Positions 6,992 to 16,782 are shown, counted from the first letter of the stretch. The stretch is DNA of 64,000 bases from Gammaproteobacteria bacterium (GCA_009837185.1 VXUA01000042.1:1-64000), one strand, 5' to 3'. Notes: a model not told the origin generated them from the letters alone. Translations and numbers: made by a program.

Positions 6992-9685
6992 ATGTCCGGT
7001 TCCCAGCCACTAATTCTCGTAGATGGCTCACATTACCTTTACCGAGCCTTCTACGCCATGCCCAATCTTCAGACTTCGACGGGTCAACCGACCGGTGCGA
7101 TCCGTGGCGTGGTGAATATGTTGCTAAATCTTATGCACGAGTATACCCAAGCTCCTATCGCAGTGATATTTGATACTGCGAAACCAACGTTCCGACACAA
7201 CATGTACGAGGAATATAAAGCAACGAGACCACCGATGCAGGACGAAATGGTGCAGCAAATCGATCTAACTTACGAAGCAATTCGAAAATTAGGTTTGTCG
7301 GTACTCATGCTGGATGGATTTGAAGCCGATGACATCATCGGAACGCTAGCTCGTCGTGCGGAACACAGTGGTCAAAAAGTATTGATTATTTCATCAGACA
7401 AAGATTTGGCACAACTCGTAAACGACAATGTCGTGCTACTCGATTCGATGTTTGACCGATCTCTAGATCGCAAAGGTGTGATTGAAAAGTTTGCTGTGAC
7501 CCCAGAGCAAATTATTGACTTTTTAACTCTGACAGGGGATACCTCTGACAATATCCCTGGCGTTGATAAGGTCGGTCCCAAAACAGCGGCGAAATGGTTA
7601 GGTGAGTACGGATCGCTAGACAATATTCTCGAACACAAGGATCAAATCAAAGGAAAGATCGGTGAGAATTTACGCGCTGCTGTTCCGCATCTCGACCTAT
7701 CGCGAAAACTTGTAACCATAAAGTGTGATGTAGAGCTAGGTGTTGAACTCGACGACCTCGCTCGCAAACCCTTAGACACCGAAGCGCTCACCGACATGTT
7801 TGAAGAGCTGGAATTTCGTACGCTTGTCCGTCGTTTGAAGGAATTGGACGGAACCGCCATTTCGAAGGGCTTGGGTTCTTCCTACGAAATCGTCACTGAC
7901 CAATTCACGTTGAACACTTGGGTAGACCGAATTCGCCAGCACGGACAAATCGTACTGGAGACGCATATCCGGCGTACTAAGACTTCTGTTGCAGGTGACG
8001 TTACCGGAATTGCCATAGCAACCGACGAACATCGCGCCGCATATGTTCCGCTAGCACATAAAGATTCCGAATTCCGACAGCTCAAATCAGAAACCGTACT
8101 TACAACACTTAAGCCTGTACTCGAAGACGCGAACATCGTGAAGATAGGTAATGGACTCAAATCGACAGTGAAATGCTTGCTTGCTTCAGGAATTGAATTG
8201 AAGGGTGAGATGTGGGACACTGCACTCATGTCGTACGTGTTGAACAGTTCTGCGCCCGGAGGGCATTACTCTTCAGCGCTTTCTTCTAGACATCTACAGC
8301 ACACCACGATCGACGCAAAAACGCTTGTAGGAAGTGGTGTAAATCAAATTTCTCTTTCAGAAGCACCCATACCCGAAACGGCTGCGTATATAGGCGAACT
8401 GGTAGCGGTAAATGTGAGGGTATTTCCCATATTACGAAAACAGTTAGAAGTTCTGACGAAGTGTTTGTTCGTGTATTCGAATATCGAATGCCCATTGTTG
8501 ATCGCGCTAGCAACTATCGAGAATAACGGCGTACGGCTCATCCGCGAACCGATAGATCAGTTGAGTGAAGAATTGAAGGTTCGCGCCGAAGAACTCACCA
8601 CCAGAGCATACGAACTTGCGGGCCGACCATTTGGTTTGAACTCGCCAAAACAACTTCAAGAAGTGCTATATGACGAACTGGGACTAACAGCCCCACGAAA
8701 GACTCGTACCGGCACTCGTTCTACGTCCGAAGAGATTCTTCGCGACTTGAGATCGGAGCACGAACTCCCAGGAGTGGTGTTGGAGTACCGAGCAGCAACG
8801 AAATTGAAATCGACGTACACGGACCAACTAGGGAATTACATTCATTCAACATCGGGTCGAGTACACACGACCTACGATCAAACTAATGCTATTACAGGTC
8901 GTTTAGCGTCGGCAGGCCCCAATTTACAGAACATTCCCATCCGCACTGCAGACGGGCGACGACTACGCGAAGCCTTTGTCGCGAAAGAAGGCTCAGTGTT
9001 ACTTGCTGCTGACTATTCGCAGATCGAATTGCGGATTATGGCGCACTTGTCAGGAGACCAAGGGTTGCAAGAAGCATTTCAAGCAGAGCTCGATATTCAT
9101 CGCGCGACGGCGAGCGAAATGTTTAGTGTATCTTATGACGCGGTCACCGACGAAATGCGTCGACAAGCGAAGGGTATCAATTTCGGTTTGATCTACGGAA
9201 TGGGAGTGTTCGGTCTCGCACAGCATCTTGGAATCGATCGAAGCGTGGCAAAGAAATTTATCGAGAATTACTTTGAACATTACCCCGGTGTCCTGCGCTA
9301 CATGGATACGACGAAAGAGAATGCGCGGAGGCATGGTTTTGTGGAGACACTTTTTGGTCGTCGAATTTACCTAGATGACATTCAGAGTAGCACCGCTGCG
9401 CGACGAGCCTATGCGGAACGTGTCTCGATTAACGCACCTATGCAAGGTACCGCGGCAGACATCATCAAACTCGCGACGGTAGCGATCGACGAATTTCTTG
9501 CGGAATCGACTCTAGACGCCAGGATGGTACTACATGTACACGACGAGATCGTCTTTGAAGTTTCGCATTCACAAACTGAAGCACTACAGCAATCGATTGT
9601 CCCGGTTATGCAAGAGGTCGCGGAGTTGGATGTCGATCTTGTTGTTGACGTGGGAGTCGGAGCAAACTGGCGGGAAGCTCACTAG
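6992..9685 (+). CDS. polA: DNA polymerase I with a degenerate 3'-5' exonuclease site
   Basis: The 897-residue protein has all three Pol I parts. The 5' nuclease domain (about residues 1-290) keeps the acidic motifs FEADDIIG, SSDKDL and GDTSDNIPGV. The polymerase domain keeps motif A (DYSQIELRIMAHLSGD), the motif B lysine-tyrosine segment (RRQAKGINFGLIYG) and motif C (HVHDEIVFE). The middle domain aligns along its length with Klenow, but its four metal ligands are replaced: E323 for D355, H325 for E357, T392 for D424 and L470 for D501 (E. coli numbering). Proofreading is therefore predicted to be absent. The gene converges on engB with a 4-base overlap of stop codons. Confidence 0.97.
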   Translation: MSGSQPLILVDGSHYLYRAFYAMPNLQTSTGQPTGAIRGVVNMLLNLMHEYTQAPIAVIFDTAKPTFRHNMYEEYKATRPPMQDEMVQQIDLTYEAIRKLGLSVLMLDGFEADDIIGTLARRAEHSGQKVLIISSDKDLAQLVNDNVVLLDSMFDRSLDRKGVIEKFAVTPEQIIDFLTLTGDTSDNIPGVDKVGPKTAAKWLGEYGSLDNILEHKDQIKGKIGENLRAAVPHLDLSRKLVTIKCDVELGVELDDLARKPLDTEALTDMFEELEFRTLVRRLKELDGTAISKGLGSSYEIVTDQFTLNTWVDRIRQHGQIVLETHIRRTKTSVAGDVTGIAIATDEHRAAYVPLAHKDSEFRQLKSETVLTTLKPVLEDANIVKIGNGLKSTVKCLLASGIELKGEMWDTALMSYVLNSSAPGGHYSSALSSRHLQHTTIDAKTLVGSGVNQISLSEAPIPETAAYIGELVAVNVRVFPILRKQLEVLTKCLFVYSNIECPLLIALATIENNGVRLIREPIDQLSEELKVRAEELTTRAYELAGRPFGLNSPKQLQEVLYDELGLTAPRKTRTGTRSTSEEILRDLRSEHELPGVVLEYRAATKLKSTYTDQLGNYIHSTSGRVHTTYDQTNAITGRLASAGPNLQNIPIRTADGRRLREAFVAKEGSVLLAADYSQIELRIMAHLSGDQGLQEAFQAELDIHRATASEMFSVSYDAVTDEMRRQAKGINFGLIYGMGVFGLAQHLGIDRSVAKKFIENYFEHYPGVLRYMDTTKENARRHGFVETLFGRRIYLDDIQSSTAARRAYAERVSINAPMQGTAADIIKLATVAIDEFLAESTLDARMVLHVHDEIVFEVSHSQTEALQQSIVPVMQEVAELDVDLVVDVGVGANWREAH

Positions 9686-10287
9686 GTCGCAGCAAGATCA
9701 AACCAATCGTAGATTTTTTGCAGGACTGCTTCAGTACCCTTACCGGACTTCGCGGAAAACAAAACGACGTCTGCCAACTGGTAGTCTCCTAGTATTTCTT
9801 GTACCGCGCGCAAGCAAGCGGTACGCTCACGTTGCTTCGCTTTCTCGACTTTGTTTAACAAAATTAGCAGCGGTAATTGTTGGCCACGACACCACGTAAG
9901 CATCTCTAGATCTAACGGCTGTGGTTGATGTCTAGAGTCGATGATTAAGACCAAACCGATCAAATTTGATCTATTCTTGAGGTACTGGTCTACTGCTTGA
10001 CCCCACTCAGTCTGTTTTTGTTTACTGACCCTTGCGTACCCATATCCAGGGAGATCGACTAGGCGACCATGGTACGAGGTACTAAAAAAGTTTAGTAGTT
10101 GCGTTCGTCCAGGAGTCTTACTAACTCGTGCCAGAGACTTGGTGCCCGTGACTCGATTGAGACAACTTGATTTTCCCGAATTTGAACGCCCTATAAAGGC
10201 AATCTCGGGTATTGAATCCTGAGGACAATCAGCAAAACTTGATGCACTAGTGAGAAACTCTGCCGATATTCGGGTTGTGTCGTTCAA
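9682..10287 (-). CDS. engB: Ribosome biogenesis GTPase EngB (YsxC/YihA)
   Basis: The 201-residue TrmE-Era-type GTPase shows the G1 loop (GRSNSGKSS, about residues 32-40), G2 (GRTQ region), G3 (DLPGYG), G4 (LNKVEK in place of NKxD) and G5 (FSAKSGKG). EngB acts late in 50S subunit assembly and is essential in many bacteria. Its tail-to-tail arrangement with polA is the classical one. The stop codon overlaps that of polA on the opposite strand. Confidence 0.95.
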   Translation of the reverse strand: MNDTTRISAEFLTSASSFADCPQDSIPEIAFIGRSNSGKSSCLNRVTGTKSLARVSKTPGRTQLLNFFSTSYHGRLVDLPGYGYARVSKQKQTEWGQAVDQYLKNRSNLIGLVLIIDSRHQPQPLDLEMLTWCRGQQLPLLILLNKVEKAKQRERTACLRAVQEILGDYQLADVVLFSAKSGKGTEAVLQKIYDWFDLAAT

Positions 10288-10524
10288 TTTTCTGTCGCAC
10301 TACAAATAAAATTTTTTGGTATCGTGTGTTATGGGACTGCGCTGTGCTTTCGTAAATAGACATGCGTATCACAAATACAGACCATCACACATTGAACATC
10401 TCTTCGTTACTCATGGAACGCAATTGAGTCGCGTGAGAGTATAGGGAACTTTGTCATGAACCTATCGTCAATATAGGAACAGGTGTGTTAGCACGACGCG
10501 CCGAATCACTCTGGAGTTGTACAA

Positions 10525-11280
10525 GTGAAAAGTAGCTCAATTAAATCGGTTTTTGTACTAAGCGCACTAGTGTTGTTGAACGAGGGCATTGTTTCGAGTG
10601 CAGAGTTTGAAGAGGGTAAACACTACAAGCTTATCAAGAACGAGAATGAGTCTCAAGTAGATGAACAAGCTCAAACCGCTGAAGATGTAACCGATGAAGC
10701 TGCAGAGAGCAACACAGTTGATGGTGAATCTTCAAGCAATGAAATTTCTGTTGTCGAGTACTTCTCTTACGGGTGTACTCATTGCTATCGGCTAGAACCT
10801 TTCATTGACACCTGGCTAGAGACAAAGGGTGAAGATGTAGAGTTTTCGAGAGTTGCGGTACCGACACGAGAAGATTGGATCCCATACGCGCGAGCGTATT
10901 ACATTGCTGAGGATCTCGGCATCCTTGAAAAGGTACACGCGCTCATGTTTCGGGCTATTTATGTAAATAAGCAACCCATGGGTCAGAAGCGGCTCCTCAA
11001 ACGAATGTTTACTGGGGTCGCGGAGGTTGAACCGGAAAAGTTTGAAGAAGTATGGGCATCAGACAGGATACCAAAGAAGGTTCAAAACGCAGTTATCGAA
11101 ATGCGAGACTTGGGAGTGAGTGCGTCGCCGACAATTGTTGTCGCTAAGAAATACTTAATAACGCCGGAGACTGCAGGAGATTTAGCTTTCATGTTCGACG
11201 TGGTCGACTTTTTGGTGGAAAAAATTAAAGCGGATCGTGAGATGGAAGAATCCACTGCCGCGAACGAAATTTCCCAATAA
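10525..11280 (+). CDS. DsbA-like periplasmic thiol oxidoreductase with CTHC motif
   Basis: The 251-residue protein has a signal peptide (about residues 1-25) and the FEEGKHYKLI segment that opens many DsbA proteins. An insertion of about 40 acidic residues (about 33-73) follows before the thioredoxin strand VVEYFSYGCTHCYRLEP. The active site is CTHC where classical DsbA has CPHC; the cis-proline is in SASPTIVV. The start is GTG at 10525. A cytochrome c4 gene and a second DsbA follow on the same strand, so this looks like a duplication product that diverged at the active-site dipeptide. A role as a disulfide donor is likely, but substrate and redox potential cannot be read from sequence. Confidence 0.85.
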   Translation: MKSSSIKSVFVLSALVLLNEGIVSSAEFEEGKHYKLIKNENESQVDEQAQTAEDVTDEAAESNTVDGESSSNEISVVEYFSYGCTHCYRLEPFIDTWLETKGEDVEFSRVAVPTREDWIPYARAYYIAEDLGILEKVHALMFRAIYVNKQPMGQKRLLKRMFTGVAEVEPEKFEEVWASDRIPKKVQNAVIEMRDLGVSASPTIVVAKKYLITPETAGDLAFMFDVVDFLVEKIKADREMEESTAANEISQ

Positions 11281-11431
11281 CGGTACAGAAATCGAATGCT
11301 CGTCTCGTGCTAATCAGCACAGTCGGGTATACCTATAATTTGGTGTGCTACGTTCATTACGTACGTTCGACTGTTGACACTCATTCAAATGAAGGTGTGT
11401 GTCCCCTTTATATGCGTCTAAGGAGGAAGTG

Positions 11432-12187
11432 TTGCGCAAGCACTCTGGACATTTGATTTCTCGAATTTTCCTCGGACTTGTGGTCTTTGTCATCGCCGCA
11501 TTGATCATTGCCGACTCACATGAGCAAGAAGAAGCCACAATCGATGAAAGTGAAGACGCAATCGTTGCCGTTGAGGAGGATCCGCTCGCTGAAGATGATT
11601 CAGCTGCGGAAGAAGAAGTCATTGATCCTGTGAGCGTAGAGGCAGGTGCACTGATTGCTGCTGAAAATTGTATTGCGTGCCACGGAACGGAAGGCAATAC
11701 CAATATTCCTGCAAATGGCAACTTGGCAGGGCAGAATGTGCGCTATCTTTATCAGCAATTAAAGTTGATTAAGTCGCATGAGCGATTCATCTCAGTGATG
11801 GAAAAATCATTAGAGGATGTTGATGACGATGGACTACACTCACTCGCGATGTTCTACTCCTCTAAACCAGGACTCGTAGGACAAGCCAATCCCGAAACCG
11901 ACTTGGAGCTGGGTGAAGCTATTTATCGCGGCGGGATACTAGACAAAGAAGTAGCCGCATGTACGGCTTGTCACGGTCCGTTTGGTAACGGAAATTTTCT
12001 CGCTGGCTTTCCCCGAGTTTCGGGTCAAACTGTGCCCTACCTCATAGAGCAATTGAGAGCTTATCGAGAGGGGGAACGTACGACTGATGACGAATACGGC
12101 GGAATGATGCGAGATATTGCAAAGAAGCTCACGGATGGTGAAATCTCAGCAGTAGCAAATTACATGACCGGGTTGTACTCACCTTAG
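11432..12187 (+). CDS. Dihaem cytochrome c4
   Basis: Two class I cytochrome c domains carry CIACHG and CTACHG haem sites, each followed by the expected distal methionine region, as in cytochrome c4, an electron carrier to terminal oxidases. The frame extends 11 codons further upstream, but AGGAGGA at 11421-11427 points to the TTG at 11432 (GTG 11429 would be too close). The N-terminus has a membrane helix with no clear cleavage site (about residues 9-29) and then an acidic linker of about 40 residues, so the protein is probably membrane-tethered rather than freely periplasmic. A c4 gene between engB and dsbA is the Pseudomonas order. Confidence 0.9.
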   Translation: MRKHSGHLISRIFLGLVVFVIAALIIADSHEQEEATIDESEDAIVAVEEDPLAEDDSAAEEEVIDPVSVEAGALIAAENCIACHGTEGNTNIPANGNLAGQNVRYLYQQLKLIKSHERFISVMEKSLEDVDDDGLHSLAMFYSSKPGLVGQANPETDLELGEAIYRGGILDKEVAACTACHGPFGNGNFLAGFPRVSGQTVPYLIEQLRAYREGERTTDDEYGGMMRDIAKKLTDGEISAVANYMTGLYSP

Positions 12188-12198
12188 AGGTTTCAAAC

Positions 12199-12948
12199 AT
12201 GGAAACACATGCACGACTGTCAAAATCACTACAGACGACATTTTTAGTCTTCGGGTGCATTCTCACCTTCAGTACTTTCAAAGCGAGTACTGAAGAGTTT
12301 GTTGAAGGTACTGATTACCGTGTCGTGGAAACGGAGATTCAGGAAGAGTTAGCAAAAACTGACAACGACACTGAAACCGATACCGAGACTGGTACAGACG
12401 AGACCATAAAAGTGGTTGAGTTTTTCAACTACGGATGTCCCCATTGCTATAAACTTGAACCGTTTATTAAGAAATGGTTGGAGGAAAAAGGGGATGATGT
12501 GGAATTTGTTCGAGTAGCCGTTCCTATTCAGCGAGCTTGGATCCCGTTGGCACGAGCGTATTACATTGCCGAGAAGTTTGACGTCGTTGACGGCGTGCAC
12601 GACATTATGTTTAAAGCGATCTTCGAGAACAATTTGCAGATGCAACGTACGGATCTATTAGAGCAATTGTTTGCAGCTAGGGGCGTTGAGGAAGAAGACT
12701 TCCAAAAAGCATTTACATCGGATGAAGTGAACGACAAAGTTCGCGAGTCTGGAGCACACATGCGTCTGTTTGGTCTTCAAGGCACGCCTTCAATTGTCGT
12801 CGATAACCAATATGTCGTTGATGCTCAACCTACCGACGAACTAGATCGAACGTTTGAGATCGTAAAATTTTTAGTTGAAAAAATTCGGAACGAAAAGGAC
12901 GAAGCCTCGTCATCAACGACCTCAGTTGATCATACCACGAATCAGTAG
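12199..12948 (+). CDS. dsbA: Thiol:disulfide interchange protein DsbA
   Basis: The 249-residue protein has a signal peptide (about residues 1-29), FVEGTDYRVV, an acidic T/D/E-rich linker (about 50-70), and the oxidising CPHC site in FFNYGCPHCYKLEP. The helical insertion and the cis-proline loop GTPSIVV follow. It catalyses disulfide bond formation in the periplasm. It begins 12 bases after the cytochrome c4 stop and closely resembles the DsbA-like protein encoded at 10525-11280, so the two are paralogues on either side of c4. With its classical motif and position, this copy is the better candidate for the orthologue. Confidence 0.92.
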   Translation: METHARLSKSLQTTFLVFGCILTFSTFKASTEEFVEGTDYRVVETEIQEELAKTDNDTETDTETGTDETIKVVEFFNYGCPHCYKLEPFIKKWLEEKGDDVEFVRVAVPIQRAWIPLARAYYIAEKFDVVDGVHDIMFKAIFENNLQMQRTDLLEQLFAARGVEEEDFQKAFTSDEVNDKVRESGAHMRLFGLQGTPSIVVDNQYVVDAQPTDELDRTFEIVKFLVEKIRNEKDEASSSTTSVDHTTNQ

Positions 12949-13194
12949 CTGCCATCGGTACTAGCCGGCAGCTTAGACTATACTGTTTCTCGGCTACCTA
13001 TTCTTCGATGTGTTGGTGTCCGATTATTACATTCATAGGACCCCAATCAGCTAGTCCACACTCATAAACTGATAACCAAGGTCGTAGTTTCGACTACTTC
13101 CATGTCGAAGGCAACCGCAAATCTGAAACTATACTTGTAGGATTTGAAACCTAGTCGATAAACCTGTTGTTGGCAGACTAGACAGATTCAAACT

Positions 13195-14556
13195 TCAGGT
13201 GTCGATATTGGTTTCCGAATCCGATTCGTTCTCCGAGCTTTCGTCCATCATGGCTTTAACTCGGGCCATGCTAGCTTCAAGAGCATTTTTGAAGTTATAG
13301 TTCGGGTGACTGGGGTCTAAAGTACTCAACATCTCCTCATAGACGTCGAGAGCGTCCTCTAGTTGTCCGGACTTAATCAATACGCTGCTGTAGTTTAGCA
13401 CATTTACCGGTTGGGTCTTATCGGCGTTATACGCGGTCGTAGCGTATTCGTCTCCGAGTTGTACGAACTCTTCATCGCCAGAGTTCATTAACCAACTGGC
13501 TGCACGACCCTTAATCCTTGCTTTCTCCACATCGTCTGCCGCTTGCTCGAGTTTCGCATCGACTTCCGCTATGTAGCCATCCCAATCGTTTGTCCCAATG
13601 AGATATTGAGTTTTTGCCCTTGGTCCTAGTTGGTCTTTCAAGATCGCATTGCTCGGATCCTCCGCTGCAATGACAGAGTGTGCGTGTGCAAGTTCGGTGT
13701 CAAGCAGTGCAATGTGGTTTTTGTAGCTCGGATCTCCGGCTTGAGCAAGATCTATTACGGTGCTGTAATTCGTTTCAACGACGAAGTAGCACAACGCAAA
13801 TTCCGGTACTACTTCCGCAAACGAATCAAAATTCTCTACTACCAAAGCCACGGCTGGATGTGATTTTGGACGACGTGCGGCGTAACCGCGGATTAGTTGA
13901 AAATCCTTGCCATTTATCAGCGTCGCGACTTCGTTGCTATGAGTCTCGATGTATTCGTCGAAAATCGGTTGCATCTTTCGTGCCAATTCATAAGAGGTTT
14001 CCGAACCATAGGTTGAGGCAGATACTAAGCTCGCAACGTGCAGATATTCTTGAACAAGGTCTTTATTTCGATCGCCAGCTTCATACTGAGTGCTCAATTC
14101 GGCGAGACGCTCAGGATTTTTCGATTGTTCGCTGAGAATGTCTTCCGCTAGTCCGAGGAGGCCGTCGATGTCGTAGCCCGATACACCTCGACCAAGTTCG
14201 CTACCATCCGGGTTGAGGAATAAGAGCGTTGGAAACGCGCTAACGTCATAGGTGTTTGAAATTCGCGGCCCGTCTATAGCCAAGTCTTCGGCGTCGAGCT
14301 TGTAGCTCACGAATCGAGCATTGAAATATTCACCGACCTCTTCATCTGGAAACACGGTTTGCGACATCACTTTACAAGGTCCGCACCAAGAAGTGTATAC
14401 GTCAACAAAAACAAGCTTTTCCTCTTCCTCAGCTAGCTGAAGTGCTTCTTCAAAAGTACCGTGAACAAAGTCGATGCCTATAGCCGTTTCTACTTGACTA
14501 CAACTGCTTAAACAAAGGACAAAAAGTGGTAACGCACCAAAAAAATATTTTTTCAT
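13195..14556 (-). CDS. Thioredoxin-fold lipoprotein with helical (TPR-like) C-terminal region
   Basis: The 453-residue protein starts after a strong GGAGGAG ribosome-binding site. A lipoprotein signal (LCLSSC, cysteine at about residue 19) is followed by a thioredoxin domain with VDVYTSWCGPCKVMSQ (about residues 50-66) and the cis-proline strand VSAFPTLLFLNPDG. The last roughly 300 residues are predicted mainly helical; the final part (for example NVLNYSSVLIKSGQLEDALDVYEEML-type text near 395-420) resembles TPR units. It probably reduces or isomerises disulfides at the membrane face of the periplasm. It stands alone, leftward, next to the dsbA block. Confidence 0.75.
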   Translation of the reverse strand: MKKYFFGALPLFVLCLSSCSQVETAIGIDFVHGTFEEALQLAEEEEKLVFVDVYTSWCGPCKVMSQTVFPDEEVGEYFNARFVSYKLDAEDLAIDGPRISNTYDVSAFPTLLFLNPDGSELGRGVSGYDIDGLLGLAEDILSEQSKNPERLAELSTQYEAGDRNKDLVQEYLHVASLVSASTYGSETSYELARKMQPIFDEYIETHSNEVATLINGKDFQLIRGYAARRPKSHPAVALVVENFDSFAEVVPEFALCYFVVETNYSTVIDLAQAGDPSYKNHIALLDTELAHAHSVIAAEDPSNAILKDQLGPRAKTQYLIGTNDWDGYIAEVDAKLEQAADDVEKARIKGRAASWLMNSGDEEFVQLGDEYATTAYNADKTQPVNVLNYSSVLIKSGQLEDALDVYEEMLSTLDPSHPNYNFKNALEASMARVKAMMDESSENESDSETNIDT

Positions 14557-14676
14557 GTATCTCCTCCAAGTAACAAGTCGTTCAGAGACTCGGTTCTTAG
14601 ACTAATTTTATTAGAAACGAAAAACTTTCGATTACGTATTTGTTCGTAATCGCTTCTCAAAAAATATCGCCTAGTT

Positions 14677-15363
14677 TTGGACATCTTGAACACGTACTCA
14701 CCTGGGTCGGAGACTAGTAAATCTCGATTGATTAATATTCTGTCTCTCAAATTCAACTATCAAGTTCCATTGTTTAATAATCCTGAAGTCGAAATAAAAA
14801 ACATCGCACGCGTCGGTGATGTGCAATGGCGCAAAGTTTCGGCACGGCTCGTGACACGAAACACCCTACGCAACGGTTTTACATGGGCGATATTTGTGCT
14901 TTTGTTCATTGGACTGATGATACCAGGATGGATTCCTGCGGATGTGTTATTTCTGAACCCTTTTGGGATAGTGTTGTTGTCGTTAGCCTCCGCTTTCATC
15001 GTCGTTTGTGTGATTTGGCCAATCTTTGAAGTTTCTCAGCGTGGATTCGTAGTGCGAGAGCATGACTTTCTCTACAAACAAGGAATCTTGTTCACGCGCA
15101 CGTTCGCTATCCCATTTGCGCGAATTCAACATGCAGAGACTACGGTCAGTATCTTCGATCGAGTCGTCAATCTAGGCGCACTCAAACTGTACACAGCTGG
15201 AGCGCAAAGCGTGTTTTTGGGCTTTGAAAAAGACTACGCACATAGCCTCAGAACGCACATTTTGGATCGCGTTCGGGACTTAGATCGAGAATTGGTTGAC
15301 GAAGAAGAAACTACAACAATCGAAGGGAATGAGCACAGGAGCCAAGCGTTTAACAAGGCTTAA
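14677..15363 (+). CDS. PH-domain (bPH2/YdbS-like) membrane protein
   Basis: The protein has two adjacent membrane helices (about residues 68-85 and 95-117 in the long form). A domain with the bacterial PH signature RGFVVREHDFLYKQGILF, IPFARIQHAETT and LGALKLYTAGA follows, as in YdbS-type proteins. The function of these proteins is poorly known; they are usually membrane-associated scaffolds. The start is uncertain: TTG at 14677 gives 228 residues, and TTG at 14770 would remove 31 poorly conserved residues. No clear ribosome-binding site decides between them. Confidence 0.7.
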   Translation: MDILNTYSPGSETSKSRLINILSLKFNYQVPLFNNPEVEIKNIARVGDVQWRKVSARLVTRNTLRNGFTWAIFVLLFIGLMIPGWIPADVLFLNPFGIVLLSLASAFIVVCVIWPIFEVSQRGFVVREHDFLYKQGILFTRTFAIPFARIQHAETTVSIFDRVVNLGALKLYTAGAQSVFLGFEKDYAHSLRTHILDRVRDLDRELVDEEETTTIEGNEHRSQAFNKA

Positions 15364-15387
15364 TGAGCACTAGCCATTCGATCTTTT

Positions 15388-16398
15388 CTATGTCTTGTTG
15401 TTTCCAGGCAACCCTTTGGTTAGAACTCGGAACATGGAGTCGATTAGAAAATTAAAGCCCACGATGCTATTAGCTACAAATGTAGTTGCAGCTACTTGAT
15501 TACGAGAGATTTTCACGTTATCACCACGTTGAAAGTTGGGATTCTTGTTAATTCGTCGTAGGGTGAGCACTGCCATACCGAGCGTCCATAACAGAAACCG
15601 GCGAATTCCCACCTCTCTAGTGGGAATCATCAAACTGTATTGCAACGCTTGGGATAGATACTCGTAAGTAGTACCGATCAACTTGCGCATTCCTTCAACG
15701 GTCAAAACTGGATCAGATGAAGTGGTGCCGTCGGCATTTTTTGACACGCGAAAGAGCTCCGCGGGGAGCCATGTCACTCCTCGGCTCGCATCGACCCAAA
15801 CATCCTTGAGAATATTGACCATCTGTAAGCCCTTTCCAAAGGACACGGACAAAGTGATCAATTTATCGCGTGAGCGAGCGATTTCTTCGGAAAAGTCGCA
15901 GAACAAATCCGTAAGCAGTTCGCCTACGACGCCTGCTACATAGTAGCAATAGTCCTTTAGTTCGTCGACGGTAGCAAGTTGCTGCTTAGCACAGAACTCT
16001 GCCATCCCAGAAGACATTGTTGAAATACACCGTTCCATGATTTCACGTTGATTTGGTGTACAGTCATGCGTAATTTCAATTACGATCGGTGTATTTTGTA
16101 CTAGATCTCTCTCGGCCTTCAAGGTCCAATCTGTCAGTAGAGGATGTAATTGTTCAGCGAGAAGTTCTGGTTTTTCCTTTGCTGCCACCACATCAGAGAA
16201 CATCTTCAAATATGTGCTCTTTTGTTCTGCGGTAAGAGCTGGCTCATCTTCGATTGTGTCTGCTATACGACAAAGAAGGTACGAATTTCCTACGACATCT
16301 TGCAATGAGTCAGGCAGTTGCGGAATGGTCAACGCAAACGTACGCGACACATGCGGAAGAATCGCATTCTGATATTCAATGGCTGATGCTTTGTCCAT
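15388..16398 (-). CDS. Squalene/phytoene synthase family protein
   Basis: This 336-residue class I prenyl synthase has the paired aspartate motifs: CRIADTIEDE (about residues 43-52) and NILKDVWVDASRG (about 195-207). Between them lies YYVAGVVGELLTDLF, the segment contacting the second substrate. The family joins two prenyl diphosphates head-to-head (two FPP to squalene, or two GGPP to phytoene). The DTIED form resembles squalene synthases more than phytoene synthases, but substrate length is not certain. No carotene desaturase or squalene cyclase gene is in the window. The mevalonate operon 7 kb away would supply its precursors. Confidence 0.8.
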   Translation of the reverse strand: MDKASAIEYQNAILPHVSRTFALTIPQLPDSLQDVVGNSYLLCRIADTIEDEPALTAEQKSTYLKMFSDVVAAKEKPELLAEQLHPLLTDWTLKAERDLVQNTPIVIEITHDCTPNQREIMERCISTMSSGMAEFCAKQQLATVDELKDYCYYVAGVVGELLTDLFCDFSEEIARSRDKLITLSVSFGKGLQMVNILKDVWVDASRGVTWLPAELFRVSKNADGTTSSDPVLTVEGMRKLIGTTYEYLSQALQYSLMIPTREVGIRRFLLWTLGMAVLTLRRINKNPNFQRGDNVKISRNQVAATTFVANSIVGFNFLIDSMFRVLTKGLPGNNKT

Positions 16399-16782
16399 AA
16401 ATTTGAATTTGTTTCAACGTCGATCTACTGTAGGTCGACACTCTTTCCCAACATTGACTATTCAACGATGGGCTTGTTATTTTCGAGTTCATTTTATATT
16501 TGCGGGTGTCGGAGACCCTTGAACCCTTCCATCTGGTCTCATGTTCATGTAGTAATTGGAATGGCTCACAAAACCTTCAGATTAACGTCTACTTCTTACG
16601 GAACGCTTTTTTTATTAGTATGCGACCGTTGGTTCGTATAGCGGGCAGTAAGCGGCTCATAGGATTCTTCGCGCAGTAATATGTCCCCATTCTTAAAATG
16701 AGTCTGTTCTTGAACCAGTTGCCCCGAAGAAAGCAGCTATCATGTGTTGTGACTTCCACGGACGAAGAAGAGGAAAAGTTTA
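16399..16782. other. Divergent promoter region between the prenyl synthase and the MpaB-like gene
   Basis: These 384 bases separate two diverging genes and must carry both promoters, but I cannot fix -35/-10 pairs with confidence. An 80-codon frame on the minus strand here shows no protein-like character. Confidence 0.5.

Noticed and set aside
11334-11339. TATAAT as a -10 element for the cytochrome c4 gene
   Set aside because: No acceptable -35 hexamer lies at 16-18 bases upstream, and the nearby TTGACA at 11374 has no matching -10.
12948-12972. GCTGCC/GGCAGC hairpin directly after dsbA as a terminator
   Set aside because: The loop is long and no T-tract follows, so it does not meet the usual intrinsic terminator pattern.
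14553-14756. 67-codon minus-strand frame upstream of the thioredoxin-fold lipoprotein gene
   Set aside because: It covers that gene's strong ribosome-binding site and promoter region and has no protein-like pattern.
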